DNA of 45,663 bases. Origin: an uncultured Alistipes sp. (GTDB taxonomy: Bacteria > Bacteroidota > Bacteroidia > Bacteroidales > Rikenellaceae). The translations under genes were made by a program, and so were the position numbers. Within the stretch, counting starts at the first letter, position 1, and each line of letters starts with the position of its first letter. Below are positions 16,133 to 24,120 of this stretch, one piece after another. The notes beneath the pieces were generated by a model. The model made no database searches, had not been told where the DNA came from, and saw only the letters and a program-made list of their open reading frames with translations. The stretch is from the NCBI GenBank assembly GCA_900550375.1, contig URRP01000017.1:1-45663 (forward strand), read 5' to 3'.

Positions 16133-17383
16133 TCACTTGATTGCTTTACGTCCGATGTCCGTTCGATGGAACAGGTTGTCGCATTGCACCTTATCCACCT
16201 CCCGATTGCATTTCTCCAACGCCGCGCCGAGCGTAGGAGCCGCGCATACGACGATCGCCACTCGACCTCCGGCCGTCACGACCTGCCCCTCTTTCGACGC
16301 CGTGCCCATATGGTAGACCGCACCGTCGATCCGATCCAGCCCTTCGATCGCGGCACCCTTCTCATAACTGCCGGGATAGCCCTTCGAAGCCAGCACCACG
16401 CCCACCGTGGCGAAGTCGTGCCACTCGATCGGCCGCTCCAGCGCCCAGCCGTCGGCCACGGCGGAGAAGATGTCCACGATGTCGCTCTTCAGACGCGGCA
16501 GCACCACCTCCGTCTCGGGATCGCCGAAACGGGCATTGAACTCGATCACCTTGATGCCGTCGCGGGTCTTCATCAGGCCGCCGTACAGCACCCCCGTGAA
16601 GGGGCACCCTTCGGCGCACATCGCATCGGCGGTCGGCTGCATGATCCGTTCCAACGCATATTTCTCATCCTCCGCAGTCACGAACGGCAGCGGCGAGTAG
16701 GCACCCATACCGCCCGTATTGGGACCTTCGTCGTTGTCGTAAGCCCGCTTGTGATCCTGTGCCAACGCCATCGGGTAGACGCGCCCGTGATCGACGAAAC
16801 ACATGAACGAAAACTCGGGGCCTTCGAGATAATCCTCGACGACCACCTTGCCGTGCCCGAACTTGTCGTCGAGCAGCATATCGCGCAGTGCAGCGTCGGC
16901 CTCCGCCATCGTTTGCGCAATGACCACGCCCTTGCCGGCCGCCAGACCGTCGTACTTCAGCACCGCCGGCAGCGGACGCGACGCAACGTAATCGCGCGCC
17001 TCCTCATACGAGGTGAAGGCGCGGAAACCCGCCGTCGGAATCCCGTACTTCGCCATCAGCTCCTTGGCGAACTCCTTCGACGACTCGATGCGCGCCGCCG
17101 CCTGCGTCGGGCCGAAGATACGCAGTCCCGCCGCCCGAAAACAGTCGACGATTCCCGCCGCCAGCGCCACCTCGGGACCAACGACAGTCAGCATCACGTT
17201 GTGCTTCAGCACGAATTCACGCAACGCCTCCACCTCCGTCTCGCGGATCGGGACGCACTCGGCCTGAGCCGCAATTCCGGCATTGCCCGGCGCGCAATAG
17301 ATCGTATCGATCTTTCCGGTGCGGGCAATCGCATCGACAATAGCATGTTCGCGGCCGCCGCCGCCTACTACAAGAACTTTCAT
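16133..17383 (-). CDS. purD: Phosphoribosylamine-glycine ligase (GAR synthetase)
   Basis: 416 aa. It joins phosphoribosylamine and glycine with ATP hydrolysis, step 2 of IMP synthesis. The N-terminal GGGGREHA (residues 7-14) is the family signature; the ATP-grasp core includes PAVLKYDGLAAGKGVVIA, EDYLEGPEFSFMCFVD, GPNTGGMGAYSPLPF and VIEFNARFGDPETEVVLPRL. The start ATG overlaps the TGA of an upstream 50-codon ORF (ATGA). folD follows 4 nt later. Despite a ~300-nt gap after purH, orientation and pathway place it with the same purine cluster. Confidence 0.97.
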   Translation of the reverse strand: MKVLVVGGGGREHAIVDAIARTGKIDTIYCAPGNAGIAAQAECVPIRETEVEALREFVLKHNVMLTVVGPEVALAAGIVDCFRAAGLRIFGPTQAAARIESSKEFAKELMAKYGIPTAGFRAFTSYEEARDYVASRPLPAVLKYDGLAAGKGVVIAQTMAEADAALRDMLLDDKFGHGKVVVEDYLEGPEFSFMCFVDHGRVYPMALAQDHKRAYDNDEGPNTGGMGAYSPLPFVTAEDEKYALERIMQPTADAMCAEGCPFTGVLYGGLMKTRDGIKVIEFNARFGDPETEVVLPRLKSDIVDIFSAVADGWALERPIEWHDFATVGVVLASKGYPGSYEKGAAIEGLDRIDGAVYHMGTASKEGQVVTAGGRVAIVVCAAPTLGAALEKCNREVDKVQCDNLFHRTDIGRKAIK

Positions 17384-17532
17384 AGATAGGAATATCTCTC
17401 TTTGTTATACAACTTCTCTTCGTCCGGTGTCGGCCCTTCCTCGAAACGCGATGCTCCGATCTTCAGCTCAGGCGAACCGCTTTTGTGCCGACCGACGTCG
17501 GACAAAAACCTTCCCGCAACCGAGACTGCCAT
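17380..17532 (-). CDS. Candidate 50-aa ORF coupled to purD
   Basis: Minus-strand ATG at 17532, 50 codons, TGA overlapping the purD ATG by 4 nt (ATGA), the layout expected for translational coupling. AGGAGA lies about 11 nt upstream of the ATG. The C-terminal half is charged and protein-like (FEEGPTPDEEKLYNKERYSY); the N-terminal half less so. No family is recognised. It may be a small protein, a leader ORF for purD, or a chance frame. Confidence 0.35.
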   Translation of the reverse strand: MAVSVAGRFLSDVGRHKSGSPELKIGASRFEEGPTPDEEKLYNKERYSYL

Positions 17533-17570
17533 CGCTCGGATTTCTCCTCATAAGCCCCCGCCGAGGCAGG

Positions 17571-17589
17571 TTTTTTTTTGGGGGGGGGG
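17571..17589. repeat. T9G10 homopolymer tract in the purH-purD spacer
   Basis: Nine T (17571-17579) directly followed by ten G (17580-17589). It lies upstream of the 50-codon ORF and purD on the transcribed strand, where it reads C10A9. It is prone to slippage in replication and sequencing. Confidence 0.85.
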
Positions 17590-17671
17590 TGAGTCAGATC
17601 TGCAATCACGGCCGCCGAGAGCCGGAAACCCGACTATAAAAAGCAACAGGTAAAGTGCCCGTCCATCCTTT

Positions 17672-17701
17672 CAAACATTAATGCGGATGCATTAATGTTT
17701 G
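17672..17701 (-). other. Perfect 13-bp hairpin spanning the purH stop codon
   Basis: CAAACATTAATGC (17672-17684) and its complement (17689-17701) with loop GGAT. The purH TAA lies in the stem. No T-run follows on the minus strand, so it is more likely an mRNA 3'-end stabiliser or processing site than a terminator. Confidence 0.6.
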
Positions 17702-19221
17702 AAATGGCGCATACCGGTAAAGAGCATCGCCACGCCGGTCTCGTCGGCCTTGCGGATCGAATCCTCGTCGCGTACCGAACCGCCGGGCTGTACGATCGCA
17801 GCCACACCATTCGCAGCGGCGAGCGTCACGCAGTCGTCGAAGGGGAAGAAGCCGTCCGACGCCATGACCAACCCTTCGGTCACCCCTTTGGCCTGTGCCT
17901 CCTTGAGTGCGATCTCGGCCGAACCGATGCGGTTCATCTGTCCGGCGCCGACGCCGACCGTCTGCCCCTCCTTCACCACTACGATCGCGTTCGACTTGAC
18001 GTGTTTGACGATGCGCCATGCAAAGTCCAGATCGAGCAGCTGCTGAGCGTCGGGACGCGCCTTCGTGACGGTCATCGCCGCCTCGACTCGCTTCGTCTCG
18101 ATATCCAGCTCCTGCGCCAGCATACCGCCGTTGACGCTTACGTACTGCATCGGATGCGCCTCGCTGCGGGTCATATCGACCTCGAGCAGGCGCAGGTTCT
18201 TCTTCGTGCAGAGTACCTCCAAAGCCCCCTCCGAGAATTTAGGGGCCATGATGATCTCCAGAAAGATCGGCTTCATCAATTCGGCCGCCTCGCGCGTCAC
18301 CTCACGGTTCACGGCGACGATGCCGCCGAAGATCGAGACCTTATCGGCCTCGTAGGCCTTCGTCCACGCATCCACGACATCGCGTCCTACGGCCGCCCCG
18401 CAGGGATTCATGTGCTTGAGTCCCACGCAGAACGGTTCGTCGAACTCGCGCACGATGTTCAGTGCGGCATTGGCGTCCTGAATATTGTTATACGACAACT
18501 CCTTGCCGTTGAGCTGCTTGGCATGTGCCAGCGAAAAAGGAACCTCCTCGGCCGAACGGTAGAACTTGGCTGTCTGGTGAGGGTTCTCGCCGTAGCGGAG
18601 CGACTGTACCAGATCGAAATCGAGGAAGAGTTTCTCGGGAAGACCGGCCTGCGCACGCATGTAGGTGGCGATCATGCTGTCGTACTCCGCCGTATGGGTA
18701 TAAGCCTTGGCCGAGAGTTGCAGCCGCGTCTCGACGGTAGTGTTGCCTCCGACGCGCATCTCGTCCAGAATCGCGGCATAGTCCGCCGGATCGCAGACGA
18801 CGGTCACGTCGCGGAAGTTTTTAGCCGCACTGCGCAGCATCGAAGGGCCGCCGATGTCGATGTTCTCGATCGCCTCGGCCAGCGTGACGCCCTCTTTGGC
18901 GATGGTCTGACGGAAAGGATAGAGGTTCACGCAGACCAGATCGATGAACGCAATACCGTTGGCGCGCAGCGCCTCGACATGCTCCTCGACGTCGCGGCGC
19001 GCCAGCAGACCGCCGTGTACGGCCGGATGGAGCGTCTTGACACGCCCGTCGCAGATTTCGGGGAAACCCGTCACGTCGCTGATATTCAGCACCTCGACGC
19101 CGCTCTCGCGCAGCAGTTTCATCGTGCCGCCCGTGGCGATCACCTCCCAGCCCAATGCCTTCAGATTCTTCGCGAAATCGACGACGCCCGTCTTATCGCT
19201 GACACTTATCAATGCCCTCAT
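17692..19221 (-). CDS. purH: Bifunctional AICAR transformylase / IMP cyclohydrolase
   Basis: 509 aa; the last two steps to IMP. The N-terminal MGS-like cyclohydrolase domain (ISVSDKTGVVDFAK, ATGGTMKLL, DGRVKTLHPAVHGGLL) is followed by the formyltransferase domain with RYGENPHQ (209-216), KHMNPCG (269-275, catalytic Lys-His) and C-terminal SDGFFPFDD and GGSVRDEDSI. The ATG follows the purN TAA with no gap (TAAATG), indicating tight coupling. The gene ends within a hairpin ahead of the purD unit. Confidence 0.97.
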   Translation of the reverse strand: MRALISVSDKTGVVDFAKNLKALGWEVIATGGTMKLLRESGVEVLNISDVTGFPEICDGRVKTLHPAVHGGLLARRDVEEHVEALRANGIAFIDLVCVNLYPFRQTIAKEGVTLAEAIENIDIGGPSMLRSAAKNFRDVTVVCDPADYAAILDEMRVGGNTTVETRLQLSAKAYTHTAEYDSMIATYMRAQAGLPEKLFLDFDLVQSLRYGENPHQTAKFYRSAEEVPFSLAHAKQLNGKELSYNNIQDANAALNIVREFDEPFCVGLKHMNPCGAAVGRDVVDAWTKAYEADKVSIFGGIVAVNREVTREAAELMKPIFLEIIMAPKFSEGALEVLCTKKNLRLLEVDMTRSEAHPMQYVSVNGGMLAQELDIETKRVEAAMTVTKARPDAQQLLDLDFAWRIVKHVKSNAIVVVKEGQTVGVGAGQMNRIGSAEIALKEAQAKGVTEGLVMASDGFFPFDDCVTLAAANGVAAIVQPGGSVRDEDSIRKADETGVAMLFTGMRHFKH

Positions 19222-19791
19222 TTATTCGATCTCTTTTACTAATTTATTGATTGTTTCCACATATAACTTATGTTCCACCTCGTGGATACGACGTTCAACC
19301 TCGTGCACGTCGTCGCCGTCATAGGCGAAGGCTCGCTGTGCGATGATCCGCCCGCCGTCGAGCGTTGCGTCGACCCAGTGGATCGTCACGCCGTAGACCT
19401 TCACCCCGTAGGCGACGGCCTGCTCGATGGCGTGCGCCCCCTTGAAAGCGGGCAGCAACGAGGGATGGACGTTGACGATCCGCCCGCCGCAGGCGCCGAG
19501 CAGCACCTCCGAGAGGATGCGCATATACCCCGCCAGACAGATCAGGTCGACCTCGGCGGCATCGAGCCGCGCGACGATCTCCCGCTCGTATTCGGTCTTC
19601 GAGGCATACGACTTCGGCGCAAAGGCGAAACAGGCGATGCCGTGCGCCGCCGCACGCGCGACGACCCGTGCTTCGGGGCGGTCGCAGACGACGAGCGCCA
19701 CCTCGGCGGCAATCTCGCCCCGCTCGCAGGCGGCGGCGATCGCTTCGAAGTTGCTTCCCTCGCCGCTGGCGAAAACAGCGATCCGTTTCAT
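19222..19791 (-). CDS. purN: Phosphoribosylglycinamide formyltransferase (folate-dependent)
   Basis: 189 aa from MKRIAVFASGEGSNFEAI, the canonical N-terminus; an upstream extension of the frame overlaps purM and is not protein-like. It transfers a formyl group from 10-formyl-THF to GAR, step 3. Visible motifs are GEGSNFEA, the catalytic IVNVHPSLLPAFKG (Asn and His) and WVDATLDGGRIIAQ (Asp region). Starts 8 nt after the end of purM and abuts purH. The folD gene downstream supplies its cofactor. Confidence 0.96.
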   Translation of the reverse strand: MKRIAVFASGEGSNFEAIAAACERGEIAAEVALVVCDRPEARVVARAAAHGIACFAFAPKSYASKTEYEREIVARLDAAEVDLICLAGYMRILSEVLLGACGGRIVNVHPSLLPAFKGAHAIEQAVAYGVKVYGVTIHWVDATLDGGRIIAQRAFAYDGDDVHEVERRIHEVEHKLYVETINKLVKEIE

Positions 19792-19798
19792 CGGGCCG

Positions 19799-20824
19799 CT
19801 ATCGGATGACGACCCCTTCGGAGTCGGTGATACGGCCGATGACCGATGCCCGTTCGCCGTGCGAGGCGAGAATCTCGACGGCCTTCTGCGCCTCACGCTC
19901 GTCGAGGGCGATGACCATACCGATACCCATATTGAAGATGTTGAACATCTCGCGGTGGGCGATCTTGCCGTACTTCTCCAAGAAACGGAATACGGGCAGA
20001 ATCTCCCACGTTCCCTCCTCGATGACGATCCCCTGTCCCTCGTGCAGGATACGGGGAATGTTTTCGTCGAAACCGCCGCCGGTGATGTGACTGATGCCGT
20101 GTACGTCGCACTGACGGATCACGTCGAGCACCTGCTTCACATAGATTTTCGTCGGGGTGAGCAGCACCTCGCCCAGCGTATGGATACTCAGTTCGGGATA
20201 GACCTTATTAAGCTCCAGCGCATTGTCCTCCAACACTTTGCGTACCAGCGAGAAGCCGTTGGAGTGGACGCCCGACGAGGCGATTCCCACCAGCACGTCG
20301 CCGGCCTTGACCTTCGATCCGTCGATGAGCTTCCTGCGCTCGACGACGCCTACCGTGAAGCCAGCGATGTCGTACTCGCCGCCGGCGTACATGCCCGGCA
20401 TCTCGGCCGTCTCGCCGCCGACGAGCGCACAGCCCGCCTGACGGCACCCCTCGGCTACGCCGCAGACAATGCCCTCGATCTTGACCGGTTCGTTGTGCCC
20501 CACGGCTACATAGTCCAAAAAGAAGAGCGGTTCGGCGCCCTGCGCCAGCACGTCGTTGACGCACATCGCCACGGCGTCGATGCCGATCGTGTCGTGCTTG
20601 TCCAGTGCAAAGGCCAGCTTGAGCTTGGTTCCCACGCCGTCGGTACCGCTTACGAGCACCGGCTCCTTGACCTTGAGGGCCGCCAGATCGAACATTCCGC
20701 CGAAGGCGCCGATCGTACCCATAACGCCCGTGCGCGCCGTCGAAGCGACGTGCTTCTTGATGCGGCGGACCACCTCGTAACCGGCTTCGAGATTCACGCC
20801 GGCCTTCTCATAACTTTCTGCCAT
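19799..20824 (-). CDS. purM: Phosphoribosylformylglycinamidine cyclo-ligase (AIR synthetase)
   Basis: 341 aa, step 5: closes the imidazole ring of FGAM to AIR using ATP. The N-terminus MAESYEKAGVNLEAGYEVV is typical; the ATP/substrate motifs VSGTDGVGTKL, DAVAMCVND, GCALVGGETAEMPGMY and SSGVHSNGFSLVRK are all present, followed by HITGGGFDENIPRIL. It lies 59 nt downstream of purF and 7 nt before purN. Confidence 0.97.
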   Translation of the reverse strand: MAESYEKAGVNLEAGYEVVRRIKKHVASTARTGVMGTIGAFGGMFDLAALKVKEPVLVSGTDGVGTKLKLAFALDKHDTIGIDAVAMCVNDVLAQGAEPLFFLDYVAVGHNEPVKIEGIVCGVAEGCRQAGCALVGGETAEMPGMYAGGEYDIAGFTVGVVERRKLIDGSKVKAGDVLVGIASSGVHSNGFSLVRKVLEDNALELNKVYPELSIHTLGEVLLTPTKIYVKQVLDVIRQCDVHGISHITGGGFDENIPRILHEGQGIVIEEGTWEILPVFRFLEKYGKIAHREMFNIFNMGIGMVIALDEREAQKAVEILASHGERASVIGRITDSEGVVIR

Positions 20825-20883
20825 ATTGATTTTTCTGTTTTTCGTTTGTCATTCATCGTCGTACAGAAGTGTACCGACACGCC

Positions 20884-22308
20884 TCAGCACTCCTTATCCT
20901 CCTTGCCGCCGATCTCGGCAGCGTGCTCGTAGAGCGCCGTAGGATAATGACCCGTGAAGCAGGCCATGCACATCTCCTTGCGGTTGCCGGCCTTGAGCAG
21001 CGACTCCTCCGAGAGGTAAGCCAGCGAATCGGCTTCGATCTGGCGGCAGATCTCCTCGACCGAGCAGCGGAAACCGATCAGCTGGTCGCAGGTCGAGGTG
21101 TCGACGCCGTAAAAGCAGGGATGGGTCATCTTGGGCGAGGCGATACGCACGTGCACCTCCGTCGCTCCGGCGGCTTTGAGCAGCCGCACGATGCGCAGCG
21201 ACGTCGTGCCGCGCACGATCGAGTCGTCGATGAGCGCTACCCTCTTGCCCGCGACGAGCGAACGCACGGCCGAAAGCTTCATCTTCACCCCCTTCTCGCG
21301 CATCGCCTGCGACGGCTGGATGAAAGTACGGCCGATGTAGCGGTTCTTGATAAGTCCCATCTCATAGGGGATGCCGCTGGCCTCCGAATAGCCGATGGCG
21401 GCCGACAGGCTCGAATCGGGCACCCCGATCACCACGTCGGCATCGGCCGGAGCCTCCTCGAAAAGCAGCCGTCCCGACTCCTTGCGGAAGGCGTGGACGT
21501 TGCAGCACTCGATGTCGCTGTCGGGGCGTGCGAAATAGATGTACTCCATGGCGCACATGCAGTTGCGTTTGTACATCGAGTAGTCGCGGCTGCGGATGCC
21601 GTTGCGGTCGAGGGTGACGATCTCGCCCGGATTGACGTCGCGCACGAACTCCGCGCCCACGATGTCCAGCGCACAGGTCTCGGAGCTGACGACCCAACCG
21701 TCGTTGAGCCGCCCGATCGACAAGGGACGCAGTCCGTACTTGTCGCGGCAGGCGTAGAGACGGTTCTCGGTCATAATCAGAAAGGCGAAACCGCCTTCGA
21801 GCATATTGAGCGCATCGATGATGGCGAAGATACGGTGCTCCGAGCTGTGCTCCTTCTTAATCAGATGCGCGAGAATCTCACTGTCGGAGGTCGAGTGGAA
21901 GAGACTCCCCTTGTCCTCCAAATAGCGCACCAGCTCGCGCGAATTGACGAGGTTGCCGTTATGCGCCAGCGCGAAATCGCCCGTATGATGGTGGAAGACG
22001 AAGGGCTGCACATTCTCGCGTCCGCCGCCTCCGGCGGTCGAATAACGCACGTGGCCGATGGCCATCCGGCCGTGAAGCGCTGCGAGGTTATCGCCGTTGA
22101 AGACTTCGGTCACCAACCCCTCGCCCTTGACCGACGTGAGCTGTCCCTCCTCTGCGCAAACGATGCCGCACGCCTCCTGACCGCGATGCTGCAAGGCGTG
22201 CAGACCGTAGTAAACGATCCCCGGCGCATCGTCGACGCCGTAGACGCCGAAGACGCCGCACTCCTCGTGCAAAGAGTCGAAGGGCAATTTATTCATATCG
22301 TGATTCAT
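20884..22308 (-). CDS. purF: Amidophosphoribosyltransferase
   Basis: 474 aa counting from ATG 22308. Another ATG at 22296 is possible; the longer frame would need a TTG. It commits PRPP to purines by adding glutamine-derived ammonia. The N-terminal Ntn glutaminase domain has the nucleophile Cys17 in HEECGVFG after a short propeptide, plus ALQHRGQEACG and the PRPP-binding VALIDDSIVRGTTS. C-terminal EMCMACFTGHYP and upstream cysteines suggest the Fe-S-containing, B. subtilis-like class. It lies 69 nt after purC and 59 nt before purM. Confidence 0.95.
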   Translation of the reverse strand: MNHDMNKLPFDSLHEECGVFGVYGVDDAPGIVYYGLHALQHRGQEACGIVCAEEGQLTSVKGEGLVTEVFNGDNLAALHGRMAIGHVRYSTAGGGGRENVQPFVFHHHTGDFALAHNGNLVNSRELVRYLEDKGSLFHSTSDSEILAHLIKKEHSSEHRIFAIIDALNMLEGGFAFLIMTENRLYACRDKYGLRPLSIGRLNDGWVVSSETCALDIVGAEFVRDVNPGEIVTLDRNGIRSRDYSMYKRNCMCAMEYIYFARPDSDIECCNVHAFRKESGRLLFEEAPADADVVIGVPDSSLSAAIGYSEASGIPYEMGLIKNRYIGRTFIQPSQAMREKGVKMKLSAVRSLVAGKRVALIDDSIVRGTTSLRIVRLLKAAGATEVHVRIASPKMTHPCFYGVDTSTCDQLIGFRCSVEEICRQIEADSLAYLSEESLLKAGNRKEMCMACFTGHYPTALYEHAAEIGGKEDKEC

Positions 22309-22377
22309 CCTGTTTTTCAAAATCTGAAAGTGAAAACCGGCGCAGAAACCCTTTCCCGCCGTTGCGCGGCCCTCCTG

Positions 22378-23091
22378 TTATTTCAATGCCTCCAGTCGGG
22401 CGAGAATCTCCTCGTAGGCCTCGCGCACGCGACCCAGATCGCGGCGGAAACGGTCTTTGTCGAGCTTCTCGTTGGTCGTCTTGTCCCACAGACGGCAGGT
22501 ATCGGGCGACACCTCGTCGGCCAGTACGATCTCGCCGTCCGACGTGCGGCCGAACTCGATCTTGAAATCCACCAGCGTAATGTTCATCCGGTCGAACAGT
22601 CCCGTCAGCACCTCGTTGATCTTGGCCGTCATATCGTAGATCTGCTTGAGTTCGTCGTAGGTCACGACACCCAGCGCCACGGCATGGTGGTCGTTGATGA
22701 GCGGATCGCCCAGCTCGTCGCACTTGTAGCAGATGTCGTAGATCGTATTCGACGGCTTGAGACCCTCCTCCAGACCGAGGCGCTTGGCCATCGAACCGGC
22801 TACGATATTGCGCACGATCACCTCCAGCGGAATAATCTTCACACGGCGGCACAGCTGGTCGCGCTCGTTGAGCGTCTCGATGTAATGGGTCGGAACGCCC
22901 GCCTCCTTCAGATAACCGAAGATAATCGTCGAAATTCTGTTGTTCAGGACACCCTTGCCCTCGATGGTCGCCTTCTTGATGTTGTTGAAAGCAGTGGCGG
23001 CATCCTTGTAATGCATCAGGATCACCTCGTCGTCGTCCGTGCGGAAAACCTGTTTCGCCTTACCTTCGTAAAGCATTTCGAGCTGTTTCAT
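22378..23091 (-). CDS. purC: Phosphoribosylaminoimidazole-succinocarboxamide synthase
   Basis: 237 aa, step 8: joins CAIR and aspartate with ATP to give SAICAR. The N-terminus MKQLEMLYEGKAKQVF, the stretch IIPLEVIVRNIVAGS and the SAICAR-synthetase motif LVDFKIEFGR with EVSPDTCRLWD identify it. Length is standard. It starts 22 nt after the secreted endonuclease/phosphatase-family gene and precedes purF. The next enzyme, PurB, is not encoded in this window. Confidence 0.97.
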   Translation of the reverse strand: MKQLEMLYEGKAKQVFRTDDDEVILMHYKDAATAFNNIKKATIEGKGVLNNRISTIIFGYLKEAGVPTHYIETLNERDQLCRRVKIIPLEVIVRNIVAGSMAKRLGLEEGLKPSNTIYDICYKCDELGDPLINDHHAVALGVVTYDELKQIYDMTAKINEVLTGLFDRMNITLVDFKIEFGRTSDGEIVLADEVSPDTCRLWDKTTNEKLDKDRFRRDLGRVREAYEEILARLEALK

Positions 23092-23113
23092 AGTTTGTTA
23101 TGGGTTTTTGAAG

Positions 23114-24103
23114 TTATTGTTTCTTTGCTTTTTTCAAATCGAAGTCCACCACCATGGGGCGGTGATCCGACGGATGCCAGAAATTCGACAGTCTCTTCGC
23201 ATCGCGCACCGGCTCGGTATAGTCATCCCGCACCACTTCGGCACGCGTCACGCAGTCGTAGAGCGGCGGCGTGCAGTAGATGAAGTCGATGCGTTTGGGC
23301 GTAGGCATCGTCGGATGGAACTCGCCAGGATACCGACGGGCGATCACGTCGACGTAAGGGGTATGCTCCAGCACGTAGTCCTGCGCGAGCAGCCGCGAAT
23401 CGTCTGCGGGGTATTTGTAGAACCAGTTGTCGAGCCGCGACCACGAATTGTTGTCGCCCATCATCATCCAGAGCTGCTCGGCGGCATCGGGTTCGACGGC
23501 GATCGTATGACGGCAGATATACTCGATCTCCATGCGGCGATACAAGTCGCCTTCGCGCGCAGCGCGGCTCGCCGCAACATCGGCTGCACGATAGGCATAC
23601 GCCTGCGGCCACAGATGGAGGGTCACGATGTTGACCGTGCGCCCTTTCTTCACGATGCGCGCCCACCCCGCGCCGTGCGTAACGACGCTGTCAGGCTCTT
23701 CGCCGACGATCCGTGCGACGTTTTCGATCGGATATTTCGAGGTAATCACCTGCGGATAGTTGTCGCGGTGACCGCCCACATAGCAATATTTATGACCGTA
23801 ACGCGCCGCCAGTTCGCCCCAGCTGCCGACCAGATAGCGGTCGGCTTCCGGCATCTTGTCGGCCGTACCCGAAACGTAGATCGACTGCGCCTCGCACCAC
23901 ACGCAGATGTCGGGATCGAACGTCTTGACCCACGCGACGAAACGGTCGTAGTTGTCGTCCTGTCCCGACCACATACCGTTCTGGATGTTCCAGTAGAGCA
24001 GCCGCAGGTTGTCGCCCGCAGGACGTTTGGCGGCGCAGGTACCGATCGTCGCAAGCGCGGCAACGAAGGTCGTCAGGCAGAAAAGGGTTCGTTTCAGGTT
24101 CAT
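23114..24103 (-). CDS. Exported endonuclease/exonuclease/phosphatase family protein
   Basis: 329 aa. An N-terminal signal sequence (MNLKRTLFCLTTFVAALATIG, with Cys23 possibly lipidated) is followed by an EEP-fold enzyme: LRLLYWNIQNGMW near the start (Asn and metal site), DPDICVWCEAQ, IVTLHLWP, the GDNNSW metal motif and C-terminal HPSDHRPMVVDFDL with catalytic Asp-His. The family hydrolyses phosphodiesters or phosphomonoesters of nucleic acids, sugars or lipids; the substrate is unknown. It sits inside the purine operon, 17 nt after purL and 22 nt before purC, so it is co-expressed with it. One possibility is scavenging of extracytoplasmic nucleotides. Confidence 0.88.
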   Translation of the reverse strand: MNLKRTLFCLTTFVAALATIGTCAAKRPAGDNLRLLYWNIQNGMWSGQDDNYDRFVAWVKTFDPDICVWCEAQSIYVSGTADKMPEADRYLVGSWGELAARYGHKYCYVGGHRDNYPQVITSKYPIENVARIVGEEPDSVVTHGAGWARIVKKGRTVNIVTLHLWPQAYAYRAADVAASRAAREGDLYRRMEIEYICRHTIAVEPDAAEQLWMMMGDNNSWSRLDNWFYKYPADDSRLLAQDYVLEHTPYVDVIARRYPGEFHPTMPTPKRIDFIYCTPPLYDCVTRAEVVRDDYTEPVRDAKRLSNFWHPSDHRPMVVDFDLKKAKKQ

Positions 24104-24120
24104 ATTTTCTCAGTTTCGAA

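Noticed and set aside
16046..17389. 447-codon plus-strand ORF opposite purD
   Set aside because: Shadow frame of purD with Arg/His-rich composition.
20869..23283. 804-codon plus-strand ORF opposite purF and purC
   Set aside because: Shadow of convincingly identified purine genes.
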